64,000 bases of DNA from Sarcina sp034439435. Its GTDB lineage: Bacteria > Bacillota > Clostridia > Clostridiales > Clostridiaceae. The stretch lies in contig NZ_JAPCKJ010000002.1 in assembly GCF_034439435.1 (NCBI RefSeq), forward strand, positions 496,001-560,000. The letters are read 5' to 3'. A model generated the notes under the pieces. That model ran no database searches. It was not told the DNA's origin and saw only the letters and a list, made by a program, of their open reading frames with translations. This document shows positions 8,969 to 17,346 of the stretch, one piece after another. Position numbers and translations under genes: made by a program. Each line of letters opens with the position of its first letter. Position 1 is the stretch's first letter.

Positions 8969-9062
8969 TTATTAATTATATTATGATTTGCTATGTGACT
9001 TTGTATGAAATTTAATACATTCGCAACTGAAAACAAAACCAGCTGTTAAAATAAGATTCTTT

Positions 9063-10181
9063 TTATTCATCAATTGGTAATTTTATTTCAAATACTGTTT
9101 TTTCCTCACTACTATATGCACTTATCTTACCATTATGTAATTCTATAATACTCTTTGTTATTGCAAGCCCTAATCCTGATCCTGATACTTTACTATTTCT
9201 AGACTTCTCTACTCTATAGAATCTATCAAATATATATGGTAAATCCATATCTGAAATTGACTGTCCATAATTTATTACTTTAATAACAGCCATGTTTCCT
9301 TCTATTTTAGAAGTTATGTCAACATAGTGACCATCTTTACCATATTTAATTGCATTTGTTAGCAAGTTTTCAAATACCCTAACCAGTTTTTCTGAATCAG
9401 CATTTACTATTATATTTTCATCATAGAAATATAGCCTTGGTTCCATATTAGCCTTCTCAAACTGATAATTTAAATAAGCTGTTACCTGTCCTATTAGTTC
9501 TCCTAAATTTATTTTTGATTTTTTTATATCTATGTTACTATTTTTCATCTTTGTAAGTTCAAATAAATCATTTATAAGTAAGTTTAATCTTTTTGCTTTT
9601 TCATATACTATGTCTATATAATACATAAGTTCAACTTCATCTCTATATTTACCTGATTCCATCACTTCCAAATATCCAATTATAGAGGTAAGAGGTGTTC
9701 TTAAATCATGTGAAACATTAGTTATTAAATCATTCTTTGTTTGTTGAGCTCTCTTCTCTTCAATTGTTCTTTCCTTAAGTTGACTAGAAATACTGTTTAT
9801 ATTATCAGCTAAGTTCTTTGTGTAGTTATTTGGCTTAATATCTATAACATGCTCCAAATCACCACTAGCCATTATTTTTGTTTCTTCTATTACTATACCT
9901 AGATCGCTCATTTTTCTATGAGTTAAAATCCAATAATACATTAAAAATAAAGGTATTATTATAAATAAATAACTTATTGTTCCTAAGCTTTCATATCTGA
10001 TTACATTCCAAAGTCTCCAAATAAGATTAACAATTCCTATAGAGGCATAATCGTATAAAAGCATTAATGTCTTTTTAATTACTACAATCGTAATATATGT
10101 CAACAATGATGAAATAGCTATATCTAATACAGATAAAAACCAGTATTTATTAATATTTTTATTTCTCAATTTTATATCCAA
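9063..10181 (-). CDS. VanS-like sensor histidine kinase
   Basis: Two membrane segments (about residues 12-40 and 70-90), a HAMP-like linker, then the phospho-acceptor His in NVSHDLRTPLTSIIGYLE. The ATPase domain follows, with the N box (LLTNAIKYG), G1 (FDRFYR) and G2 (SGSGLGLAI). There is no large extracellular domain, so it probably senses within or at the membrane, as VanS types do. The reading frame overlaps the regulator gene by up to 23 bp. No ATG is near: TTG at 10181 or TTG at 10169 is the start, the latter 12 bases from a GGGGAG. The VanY-like gene just upstream suggests cell-wall sensing. Confidence 0.85.
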   Translation of the reverse strand: MDIKLRNKNINKYWFLSVLDIAISSLLTYITIVVIKKTLMLLYDYASIGIVNLIWRLWNVIRYESLGTISYLFIIIPLFLMYYWILTHRKMSDLGIVIEETKIMASGDLEHVIDIKPNNYTKNLADNINSISSQLKERTIEEKRAQQTKNDLITNVSHDLRTPLTSIIGYLEVMESGKYRDEVELMYYIDIVYEKAKRLNLLINDLFELTKMKNSNIDIKKSKINLGELIGQVTAYLNYQFEKANMEPRLYFYDENIIVNADSEKLVRVFENLLTNAIKYGKDGHYVDITSKIEGNMAVIKVINYGQSISDMDLPYIFDRFYRVEKSRNSKVSGSGLGLAITKSIIELHNGKISAYSSEEKTVFEIKLPIDE

Positions 10182-10851
10182 CTCCCCATACAGTATGAAT
10201 TATTTTATTTCCTTCCATACTCTTATCTAATTTATCTCTCAATCTACTCATATGAACCATCACAGTGTTATTGGATTGATAATATTTTTCCTTCCAAACT
10301 TTCTCAAATATTTCTTCACCACTAAAAACTCTTCCTCTATTTGTAGCCAATAAATATAATATTTCAAATTCTCTAGCTGTTAAATTAACTTCCTTGTCTT
10401 CCACTGTTACTCTATGCTTCTTTTTATCTATTACTAAAGATTCAATTGTTATGACACTTTCAGAGTTATCTATTTTTTCGTTTAAATAATATGCCCTTCT
10501 CATCAAAGCTCTAATTCTAACAGTTAATTCTAAATGATTAAAAGGCTTGCAAAGATAATCATCTGCTCCAGTCATTATCCCCTGAATTCTATCCATATCC
10601 TCAACTTTAGCACTTAACATTAATATTGGCATATTATAGTTTTCTCTTACTCTTCTACAAAACTCTAACCCATCCATTTTAGGCATCATCACATCTAAGA
10701 CTATTAAGTGAATTTTTGTATCCTCTAAAATTTTTAATGCTTCCTCACCATTCTCTGCCTTAAAAACATTATATCCCTCAACCTTTAAGTTTATTTCTAA
10801 CAAGTCCCTTATTTCTTTTTCATCGTCTACTACTAAAATATTATTTTTCAT
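10159..10851 (-). CDS. VanR-like OmpR-family response regulator
   Basis: Receiver domain (residues 1-115) with the acidic pair in VVDDEKE, phospho-acceptor Asp in IVLDVMMP, and the conserved Lys in LCKPFNHLE. A winged-helix DNA-binding domain follows, ending in VWGVGYKIEK. The start is ATG 10851 behind GGAGAGAAGG; an upstream in-frame ATG lacks a site. It is transcribed with the kinase. The likely target is the adjacent VanY-like carboxypeptidase or other envelope genes. Confidence 0.9.
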   Translation of the reverse strand: MKNNILVVDDEKEIRDLLEINLKVEGYNVFKAENGEEALKILEDTKIHLIVLDVMMPKMDGLEFCRRVRENYNMPILMLSAKVEDMDRIQGIMTGADDYLCKPFNHLELTVRIRALMRRAYYLNEKIDNSESVITIESLVIDKKKHRVTVEDKEVNLTAREFEILYLLATNRGRVFSGEEIFEKVWKEKYYQSNNTVMVHMSRLRDKLDKSMEGNKIIHTVWGVGYKIEK

Positions 10852-10904
10852 CCTTCTCTCCACCATTCTAAAATCTTTTTATATGTTTTTTTCTTTATTC
10901 TACA

Positions 10905-11002
10905 CTATATTTTAAACTAGTGTTTATTTTTAGATATAACCATAAGACCCTCTTAATAAGAGGGAATATATTAAAATCAACATCCAACAAAAATAGAGCC
11001 TT
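10905..11002. repeat. Dispersed repeat family A copy with hairpin
   Basis: Contains TTTTAAACTAGTGTTTATTT at one end, AAAATCAACATCC and AATAGAGCC at the other, and an internal hairpin ACCCTCTT / AAGAGGG (10947-10964) that can act as a terminator for the VanY-like gene. Confidence 0.6.
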
Positions 11003-11009
11003 ATTTTTA

Positions 11010-11672
11010 TTACTTAACTCCCAAATATTCTTCTAGAGTTATTCCTTTATAATATATTTCCTTAGCTACTTCCTTTCCTACATATCTAACATGCCAAGGT
11101 TCATATGCTATTCCTGTTATATCTTCTTTACCATGCGGATATCTAATTATGAAGCCGTATTTATAGCAATTTTTGGCAAGCCAATCAGCTTCATCTGTTC
11201 CTTTCACAAAATATTTACTTCTATTTGTTATGTCAATACATAATCCTGTTTGATGCTCACTAAATCCAGGCTTTGCTACATATTCTTCTGCTTTTTTTCT
11301 CCCAACAGCTCTTATCCTATTATTATAAACTTCTTTTTGTGATTTATAAGATCTATATGCTGAATTTCCTATAAGCTCTATACCCTCTTCTTTTGCATCA
11401 TTAACCATATTTTCTAAAGGTTGTACAATTTCATAGGCAACCTGTTTTTCCTCACGATCAGAATCCTTAGTAAATTCTATATCAGGTATAGTTAGTTGTT
11501 CTGGTTTATAGTTTCCAATTCCATAATCCTCATTAACTAAAATTATATCCTTATTTTTATAACTCTTCACTTTTTTATTTTCTATACTATCTAAGTCATT
11601 ATTTTTTATAAAATATAGAAAACCACAAATTATTAACATTATTATTGATATTCCTTTTATTACTCGTCCCAT
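11010..11672 (-). CDS. VanY-like D-alanyl-D-alanine carboxypeptidase (M15B)
   Basis: A 220-aa protein with an N-terminal membrane anchor (residues 7-23) and an extracytoplasmic zinc D,D-carboxypeptidase domain. SAYRSYKSQ (105-112) and SEHQTGLCIDI give ligands His140 and Asp147. EPWHVRYV gives the catalytic Glu191 and third ligand His194. All key residues are present, so it should be active, trimming the terminal D-Ala from peptidoglycan stem peptides. The start follows AAGGAG. It sits directly upstream of the VanRS-like pair in the same direction, separated by a repeat with a hairpin. This does not make the strain vancomycin resistant by itself, as no VanH/A/X is present. Confidence 0.9.
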   Translation of the reverse strand: MGRVIKGISIIMLIICGFLYFIKNNDLDSIENKKVKSYKNKDIILVNEDYGIGNYKPEQLTIPDIEFTKDSDREEKQVAYEIVQPLENMVNDAKEEGIELIGNSAYRSYKSQKEVYNNRIRAVGRKKAEEYVAKPGFSEHQTGLCIDITNRSKYFVKGTDEADWLAKNCYKYGFIIRYPHGKEDITGIAYEPWHVRYVGKEVAKEIYYKGITLEEYLGVK

Positions 11673-11934
11673 TTCATCTACTCCTTAAAATAATATATTC
11701 TTATTTTAAAAAGCAAACTTTACGATACTTATAAAAAAAGCTTACAAAATCTTAAGTTTTTAAATACAACCTAATTTATTATTTTAATCCCATAATTTTT
11801 CAAACAACCATAAAGCAAAACTCACCTAAAACATAGCCAATCTTAAAATAAAAGCTACAATTACTAATATCACATAAACTTTCCTATATACTGTAAATTA
11901 GCTTATTAAGTAAGATATAATTTCTAAAAACTAA

Positions 11935-11968
11935 AAACACTACATCTCCAATAAAAGATATAGTGTTT
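11935..11968. terminator. Terminator
   Basis: AAACACTACATCT / AGATATAGTGTTT with T-rich tail, just downstream of the leftward membrane protein gene ending at 11981. Confidence 0.7.
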
Positions 11969-11980
11969 AATTTATTTAGC

Positions 11981-12439
11981 TTATTCAATATCATATTCGT
12001 CCTTATTTAGTTCTTCTTCAATTTTCTTCTGTTTTTTAATATTTAAATAGTATAAAAGAAATGAGGCACTACCAAAAAAAATTATACAAGCTAAAAATAA
12101 AATCAAAAGAATTTGTATATCAGTAATACCAGCTAATACAACAAGAAGTACAGTAGAAATAAGGCTTGAAATAACACTGTCCTTGATGATTTTTTTCTTA
12201 GTTATATTATTTGAAGAATAAGCATTGTTTCCTAAGAACAAATTGCGAATTTCAACATAAAATGCTGAACCTACAACACCTATAAGTTCAACTATAATTT
12301 GAGAAAGCGGAGCATTAAAAAAGAATTTTTGCACTAACAGGGATATCAATAAAAAATAAATTAATAATTGAAATGTATCACTTTGTACTTTTCTCTTTTG
12401 CATTAAAACCCTTTCATCTAGATTCTCTAAACTTTTCAT
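11981..12439 (-). CDS. DUF6773-like membrane protein
   Basis: A 152-aa protein with four hydrophobic segments in two pairs (about residues 22-45 and 88-130) and a charged C-terminal tail. The start ATG 12439 overlaps the stop of the XRE gene (TAATG) with GGGAGG upstream; the longer frame from TTG 12454 is less likely. The opening KSLENLDERVLMQKRKVQSD is typical of membrane proteins paired with small XRE regulators in Firmicutes. Function unknown; translationally coupled to the regulator. Confidence 0.7.
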   Translation of the reverse strand: MKSLENLDERVLMQKRKVQSDTFQLLIYFLLISLLVQKFFFNAPLSQIIVELIGVVGSAFYVEIRNLFLGNNAYSSNNITKKKIIKDSVISSLISTVLLVVLAGITDIQILLILFLACIIFFGSASFLLYYLNIKKQKKIEEELNKDEYDIE

Positions 12440-12636
12440 TACATTTCCTCCCAAAATAAATCATTTAATGTTTTTCCTAATACCCTGCATATTGCAACGC
12501 ACAGATTTAAAGATGGATTATAATTTCCTGCCTCTATTAGTCCTATGGTTTGTCTTGTTACACCAACTGCTTTTGCTAAATCTTCTTGCTTCATGTCACA
12601 TTCAATACGGGCTATTTTCATTCTTTTATTTTTCAT
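12439..12636 (-). CDS. Small XRE-family regulator
   Basis: A 65-aa single-domain helix-turn-helix protein (QEDLAKAVGVTRQTIGLIEAGNYNPSL), ending in the DLFWEE tail common in this class. The start follows AAGGAGG. It is first in a two-gene operon with the membrane protein at 11981-12439. Upstream DNA (12645-12680) is a near-palindromic TATA-rich stretch that could contain both promoter and operator. Confidence 0.88.
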   Translation of the reverse strand: MKNKRMKIARIECDMKQEDLAKAVGVTRQTIGLIEAGNYNPSLNLCVAICRVLGKTLNDLFWEEM

Positions 12637-12731
12637 ATATATCCTCCTTATATTATATATATATGATATATAGTATGATAAATATTACTGAATGTTACTT
12701 ATATATTGCATTTTTCTATATTTTATAATTT

Positions 12732-12780
12732 GACTCTGTTTTAGGTGAATGTTGATTTTTAGCTAGCTCTTCAGACCTGA
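12732..12780. repeat. Dispersed repeat family A, half copy
   Basis: GACTCTGTTTTAGGTGAATG followed by TTGATTTTTAGCTAGC and TTCAGACCTGA, matching the left half of the copy at 3567. The right half is missing. Confidence 0.65.
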
Positions 12781-12871
12781 CTTAATTTCTCAAAGTATTG
12801 CTATCATATATTCCAGAATAATAGCTAGTAGTCTTTAAAAGCTCATTAAATAAAAAAAGTCGTCAATTAAG

Positions 12872-12899
12872 AATAGATAGACCAATTAGCCTATCTATT
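12872..12899. terminator. Terminator hairpin
   Basis: AATAGATAG / CTATCTATT with a T-rich flank, between the XRE operon and the acetyltransferase gene. Confidence 0.55.
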
Positions 12900-12900
12900 T

Positions 12901-12985
12901 TCATTCTCTTAAAACTTTTACTTTTTCTATGCCTAATCCAGTTTTAACTGCTATAGTTTCATCACCTAAAATTATCTTATAACTT
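12901..12985 (-). pseudogene. C-terminal remnant of an unidentified protein
   Basis: In a frame different from the acetyltransferase, the minus strand reads KIILGDETIAVKTGLGIEKV and ends KVLRE, stop. This looks like the tail of a real protein rather than random AT-rich DNA, but no start or body remains. Family not recognised. Confidence 0.35.
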
Positions 12986-13466
12986 TTCTCATATATAACA
13001 TACCTTCATTTTTAGGTCCATATATATCTGGTATTATCCCTACTGGAACAAATCCATTTTTACCATAGAAGGCAATCACATCATGATCTCCTGCATATGT
13101 ATGCATATACATACAATAAATATTTTGCTCCTTAGCATAATTTTCAGCATAATTTAATAACTTTGAACCATATCCTTTATTTCTAACTTCTTTATTTATA
13201 CCCATTTCTATAACTTCACAACTATTATATCCATTATTTATTCCTTGTGGGGGTTTATCTATTAATATAGTAATAATGCCTAAAATCTCATTATTATCAT
13301 TAAATGCTCCAAAAAACTCAGCTCCACTATAATAAAATCTATCTATCTTCTTTTTCAACCAATTCATATGCTCTTCATTTTCTGTGCTGAAAAGAGAATA
13401 TTCAACCTCACCAATAAGCTCATAAAAACTTTCTATTTCACTCTGCAAAACTTTTCTTATTTTCAT
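12972..13466 (-). CDS. GNAT-family N-acetyltransferase
   Basis: A 164-aa protein with the GNAT fold. The acetyl-CoA binding loop is VRNKGYGSKLL, followed by a helix and the C-terminal strand around AFYGKNGFVPVGI. The substrate is unknown. The start is ATG 13466 (MKIRKVLQ) behind AAGGAGAAAGGG; the longer frame to 13511 has no ribosome-binding site. A short unrelated frame (13438-13626) overlaps its 5' end. Confidence 0.85.
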   Translation of the reverse strand: MKIRKVLQSEIESFYELIGEVEYSLFSTENEEHMNWLKKKIDRFYYSGAEFFGAFNDNNEILGIITILIDKPPQGINNGYNSCEVIEMGINKEVRNKGYGSKLLNYAENYAKEQNIYCMYMHTYAGDHDVIAFYGKNGFVPVGIIPDIYGPKNEGMLYMRKVIR

Positions 13467-13626
13467 AAAACCCTTTCTCCTTATCCCTTTTATAAGTCTT
13501 TCTATTAACAATGCTCATTTCTTCAAAATATTTAACCTTAAAATCTTTAGGTGTATAGTGTAATGACATAATATACTGTTTACATAAATCAAAGTCATTC
13601 TCGCTACCCATCAATAATAACATCAC
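13438..13626 (-). CDS. Doubtful 62-aa open frame
   Basis: Frame starting MMLLLMGSENDFDLCKQYIM with a GGGGTG upstream. It overlaps the acetyltransferase start by 29 bp. The sequence looks protein-like (KDFKVKYFEEMSIVNRKTYK), so it could be a short gene or the remains of one. No family recognised. Confidence 0.3.
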   Translation of the reverse strand: MMLLLMGSENDFDLCKQYIMSLHYTPKDFKVKYFEEMSIVNRKTYKRDKEKGFYENKKSFAE

Positions 13627-13677
13627 CCCATTTTTAAAGACAACCTGATACTTAATTCATAAACAAAAATGAGCCAC

Positions 13678-14037
13678 CTATTCAATAATTTTAATCTTAT
13701 AAACCTTCTCTAATTGAGCTGGTTCAGTTTCTAAGACTTGCCCATCATAAGTAACTTCAACTTCTTGCCATAATTGTAAATCCTCAAAGTTTAGTTTTTC
13801 ATTATTTGAATTCAATATTTTAGTGTTACTATCTACCTTAAAGTGGAAGCTTCCTCTGTGATTAATATCATTCTCTGGAATTCCTTTCACTATAAGACTA
13901 CTCTCCTTTATAGCGGCTATCTTACAATAAAAACTCACTTCTTTCTCTAGTTCTGCTATCTTCTTAAAACCTATAATTCCTAATGACAAAACTAATAATA
14001 CTAAAGCACCAATTCCAAATTTCCATATATTTTTCAC
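13678..14037 (-). CDS. DUF3221-like membrane-anchored protein, second paralogue
   Basis: A 119-aa protein with GTG start behind AAGGGGG, an N-terminal anchor (residues 6-24) and the same small domain as 2337-2696: ENDINHRGSF, LWQEVEVTYDGQV and ETEPAQ. The two are equal in length and about half identical. Function unknown; predicted to face the outside of the membrane. It lies downstream of the ABC/metallopeptidase/two-component block but is separated by a repeat-containing gap. Confidence 0.6.
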   Translation of the reverse strand: MKNIWKFGIGALVLLVLSLGIIGFKKIAELEKEVSFYCKIAAIKESSLIVKGIPENDINHRGSFHFKVDSNTKILNSNNEKLNFEDLQLWQEVEVTYDGQVLETEPAQLEKVYKIKIIE

Positions 14038-14108
14038 AGATCTTTTTCCCCCTTTTTATATATTATCTCTAACCCCTAAATTTAAATTAATTATAACAAA
14101 ACCGCCCT

Positions 14109-14219
14109 TTGGAAACAATTTACATTCTATAAAACTTACTTAAATATATTACTTTCAATAAAGTTACATTCAGTTGAAGTTTTAAAAATTATTCTATGGT
14201 AAGATTTTAATAATATAAG
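14109..14219 (+). repeat. Dispersed repeat family C
   Basis: Shares TTGGAAACAATT, AAAACTTACTT, TCAATAAAGTT, CAGTTGAAG and TCTATGGTAAGATTTTA, in the same order and spacing, with copies at 32085 and 32958. It may carry a rightward promoter. Here it faces the end of the kinase gene. Confidence 0.55.
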
Positions 14220-14241
14220 ACTCTTTAATTTATATTTAGGT

Positions 14242-15270
14242 TTAAATAATTATCTCTATTCTAGTTCCCTTACCTAACTTGCTTTCTATGGTTATATCCC
14301 AGCCATGAGCCTTTACTACATTGTAAACTATGGCCATTCCTAGGCCTGAGCCTTTATGTAAGTAAGATGTATTGGTTCCTCTATAATATTTGTTAAATAT
14401 GTTTTCTAAATCCTCTTCACTTATTCCCTTACCATTATCTTTTATGATGATGTGTGTTTTCTCTGCCTTTAATACTTCTACATCTATCTTAACATCTTCA
14501 TCATTATGAATAAGCGCATTGTATATAATGTTGTTTATTAGTCTCTTTAAAAGTTTTATATCAAAAGTTTCATCTATGACGTCTTTATTACTTTCAAAGG
14601 TTATTTCTCTCTCTGAATATATGGAGTCATTCAATATACTTATTATCGATTTCTTTATTTCTGTTACTAAATTAGCTTTCTGCATATTTAGTATTCTTTT
14701 ATCATCTTTTAAATAAACAGTTAGATTCAAATCATCTACAAGCTGTTTTATGTATTCTGACTTTTGATTTATTACAAATCCATATTGCTTTATCTCATCC
14801 TCAGTAAAATCAGAATAGCTCTCTAAAAGTTCTGCATATCCCTTAATAGAAGATAAAGGTGTTTTTATATCATGAGTTATGTTTGATATCCACTCATTTC
14901 TCATGACTTCAATCTTTTTTCTTTCAACTTCATTCTGTTTTAATTTGTTAGCTAGGTTATTGAGTTTTACTTTAACATCTTTATAAAGTCCATCCTCTTC
15001 ATATAGAATTTCATACTTGCCATCTTCAAGATTCTCTACTCCCTTTATTACTTCCTTCATTGGCTCTGTAACCTTTTTTGAGAACCTAACTCCAAAAGAA
15101 ATTGCAACAATAAATTCTAAAATAGGCATACCTATTAACACTTCTAGCAATGCATAGTCTAAGTTTGATTGCATTAATATTAAGAAAATACCAACAACAT
15201 TTATTATGGTTACTATTAAAACTATAAGTATGGTCATAATGCTATATTGAATGGTTATATTAGATTTCAT
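14242..15270 (-). CDS. Sensor histidine kinase of the ABC/metallopeptidase block
   Basis: A 342-aa kinase with two membrane segments (about residues 10-32 and 40-62), a short loop, a HAMP-like region, and the phospho-acceptor in NITHDIKTPLSSIKGYAE. The ATPase domain carries the N box (NNIIYNALIHN), DNGKGI, FNKYYRG and KGSGLGMAI. The compact input region is typical of kinases that sense through, or in company with, an ABC transporter. It starts 2 bp after the response regulator ends. It is last in a leftward block beginning with the ATPase at 20283, so it may monitor that transporter or its substrate. Confidence 0.88.
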   Translation of the reverse strand: MKSNITIQYSIMTILIVLIVTIINVVGIFLILMQSNLDYALLEVLIGMPILEFIVAISFGVRFSKKVTEPMKEVIKGVENLEDGKYEILYEEDGLYKDVKVKLNNLANKLKQNEVERKKIEVMRNEWISNITHDIKTPLSSIKGYAELLESYSDFTEDEIKQYGFVINQKSEYIKQLVDDLNLTVYLKDDKRILNMQKANLVTEIKKSIISILNDSIYSEREITFESNKDVIDETFDIKLLKRLINNIIYNALIHNDEDVKIDVEVLKAEKTHIIIKDNGKGISEEDLENIFNKYYRGTNTSYLHKGSGLGMAIVYNVVKAHGWDITIESKLGKGTRIEIII

Positions 15271-15272
15271 AA

Positions 15273-15989
15273 TTACTCATCCCTAACGCTTAATTTATAT
15301 CCTAAGCCCTTTACATTTATAATATATTTAGGTTTTGAAGGATTGTCTTCTAACTTTTCTCTTAGCTTTCTTATATGTACCATTATGGTATTATCAAAAC
15401 CTACAAAATCTTCTCCCCACACTTTATCGCAAAACTGTTCTTTGCTTATTATATGGTTTAAGTTTTTAGCCATATATAAAAACATTTTATACTCTTTAGG
15501 TTTAAGATCAATTACCTTTCCATTTTTCATGACCTCAACCTTTTGTTGATCTATCTTAAATGGTCCAAACTCTAATATAGGGTCTTCTTTCTTTACTTTA
15601 TCCATGATTATGTTTTTCTTTAAGTTTATTTTAACTCTTAAAGCAACCTCTTTTGGACTGAAGGGCTTTGTTATATAATCATCTGCTCCAATGGATAAGC
15701 CTAGTACTCTATCTATTTCCTCAGTTTTAGCTGATAAGAAAAGAATCGGTATATTAGACTTTTGTCTTATTTCCCTACATACTTCATATCCTTCCTTATC
15801 AGGCAACATTATATCTAGTATTACTATATCTGGTCTTAAATCGTTAAATAATCTAAGACCACTTTCTCCATCTAGAGCTGTGTATATATTTTTAAAACCT
15901 TCCTTTTTTAAAACTGTTTTTAAAATATTTAATATTTCTTCCTCATCATCTATTATTAATATTCTCTTCTCCTTTATTAATGTCTCCAT
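15273..15989 (-). CDS. OmpR-family response regulator
   Basis: Receiver domain (ILIIDDEEE acidic pair, phospho-acceptor in IVILDIMLPD, Lys in YITKPFSPKE), then a winged-helix DNA-binding domain ending ININVKGLGYKL-like (YIINVKGLGYKL). The start follows AGAAGGAA. It is transcribed with the downstream kinase. The metallopeptidase and ABC genes immediately upstream are the most likely partners or targets. Confidence 0.9.
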   Translation of the reverse strand: METLIKEKRILIIDDEEEILNILKTVLKKEGFKNIYTALDGESGLRLFNDLRPDIVILDIMLPDKEGYEVCREIRQKSNIPILFLSAKTEEIDRVLGLSIGADDYITKPFSPKEVALRVKINLKKNIIMDKVKKEDPILEFGPFKIDQQKVEVMKNGKVIDLKPKEYKMFLYMAKNLNHIISKEQFCDKVWGEDFVGFDNTIMVHIRKLREKLEDNPSKPKYIINVKGLGYKLSVRDE

Positions 15990-16030
15990 TAAAAATTCCT
16001 TCTTTCTAGAAATTTAATATAAATATAAGT

Positions 16031-17206
16031 TTAGTTTTTTGTTAAATTAACTATTTTTTCTCCTTGTTTTAATAACTCATTATAGTTATTTTCATCTTCT
16101 ATGCTCTTAATAGTTTTTTCATTTACATCCTTGTCAGTTATATTAAAATATTTTTTTAATATTTCGTATTGAGTTTCTCCTGGATTATCCTTACTATCTT
16201 CTATCTGACTCTTCCAGTTTATATTTAACTCATCCATTAGAAGACCAAGAGCTGCGCCTACCTCATACCTCATAGGCCTCTTTAAGAACTCTGGTGATTC
16301 TGCCTCTCCATTTGCTATATAATTAAAAGCATGAATAAATGAAACATGATATGGTGCTTCTTTATTTGCAAGCACAGTCAATTTTCCACCAGTTAATTTA
16401 CTATACTCATATTCCATATACCTAGCAGTACCCTCTATAGCTTCAGTATTAGTTTCATTCTTTAATTGAGGCCATTTTTCATATCTATATGTACGTATTA
16501 TTGTCCAATCTTTTAAATATTTTTCTATATCTTCTTTATTATTTGTTTCTAAAGCTTTATCTAACAATGAGAACTCAACACCAATTAAAGCGTAATTTCC
16601 CTTATTATTAGGATAATTTTCTATGTATTCCCCATCATTTTTATCATACTCCCAATTCTCTTGTTTGTAAGTATGGAATGATTCATGTAATAAAAATGAA
16701 GAAAAGTCAAAGTATAAATCAGGATTCTCAATCATTTTTGGATTGTATTTAAAATAAAATACTTTTTGCCCTTTTATATCTATTTCTCCAAAGTTACCTG
16801 GCATAAAAGATTTAAATAATTGTGGATTTAAGCTACTTATTCTATAAATCTTAGGTAAATCTAAGTCTTTTGGCATTGTAACTTCTTTAGAAAAAATCCC
16901 CTCTTTCATTCCCTCTACATTAATAGCATAGGCATACTTTCTAAGAATCCCCTTATCTTTATAGGTTCTTATTAGAATTAATGGCATTTTCTCAAAATCA
17001 TAATCAGGCCATAATTGATCTCCATTCTTATGAAATTCTTTGTATATATCTGATAGTTTATTAAACATTTCCTTATCTACTGAATTAAAATTATTATAGT
17101 TTGTATTATAGAATTTATTAATTAAAATATTTCCTGAAACAATACATAATAGTAAAATCACCAGTGAAATAATTATGATTTTTCCTTTTGATTTTAAAAT
17201 ATTCAA
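16031..17206 (-). CDS. Membrane-anchored predicted zinc metallopeptidase (HExxH)
   Basis: A 391-aa protein with TTG start behind GGAGAGG. One N-terminal membrane segment (residues 9-30) anchors a large domain predicted to lie outside. It contains HESFH (His174, Glu175, His178) in FLLHESFHTYKQE, the gluzincin signature. A downstream helix TEAIEGTARYMEYEYS (about 254-269) offers Glu255, Glu258 or Glu264 as third zinc ligand. I do not recognise the family by name. It sits between the ABC permeases and the two-component system in the same direction. A role in processing or degrading a peptide handled by that transporter is an inference. Confidence 0.65.
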   Translation of the reverse strand: MNILKSKGKIIIISLVILLLCIVSGNILINKFYNTNYNNFNSVDKEMFNKLSDIYKEFHKNGDQLWPDYDFEKMPLILIRTYKDKGILRKYAYAINVEGMKEGIFSKEVTMPKDLDLPKIYRISSLNPQLFKSFMPGNFGEIDIKGQKVFYFKYNPKMIENPDLYFDFSSFLLHESFHTYKQENWEYDKNDGEYIENYPNNKGNYALIGVEFSLLDKALETNNKEDIEKYLKDWTIIRTYRYEKWPQLKNETNTEAIEGTARYMEYEYSKLTGGKLTVLANKEAPYHVSFIHAFNYIANGEAESPEFLKRPMRYEVGAALGLLMDELNINWKSQIEDSKDNPGETQYEILKKYFNITDKDVNEKTIKSIEDENNYNELLKQGEKIVNLTKN

Positions 17207-17269
17207 ACCATCCTCTCCTTTTTCTTATGTATACTTGTATATTTAAAACTATACTACTAAAACTAAAAG

Positions 17270-17346
17270 AAGCTATGTTCTAAGCCATAACTAATTTTTA
17301 GATAAATTTGCATATAACTAGCTAAAAATCAATATTCTTTTAAAGC
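17270..17346. repeat. Dispersed repeat family A, partial copy
   Basis: Contains CTAGCTAAAAATCAATATTC and TTTTAAAGC, the right-hand half of family A; its edge touches the stop of the permease gene at 17340. Confidence 0.5.

Noticed and set aside
9063..11672. A vancomycin resistance cluster
   Set aside because: Only VanRS-, VanY- and distant VanW-like genes; no VanH, VanA/B ligase or VanX, so no resistance can be claimed.
12468..12728. 86-codon plus-strand frame over the XRE gene and its promoter
   Set aside because: Opposite an XRE gene with a clear helix-turn-helix; its end runs through TATA-rich promoter DNA.
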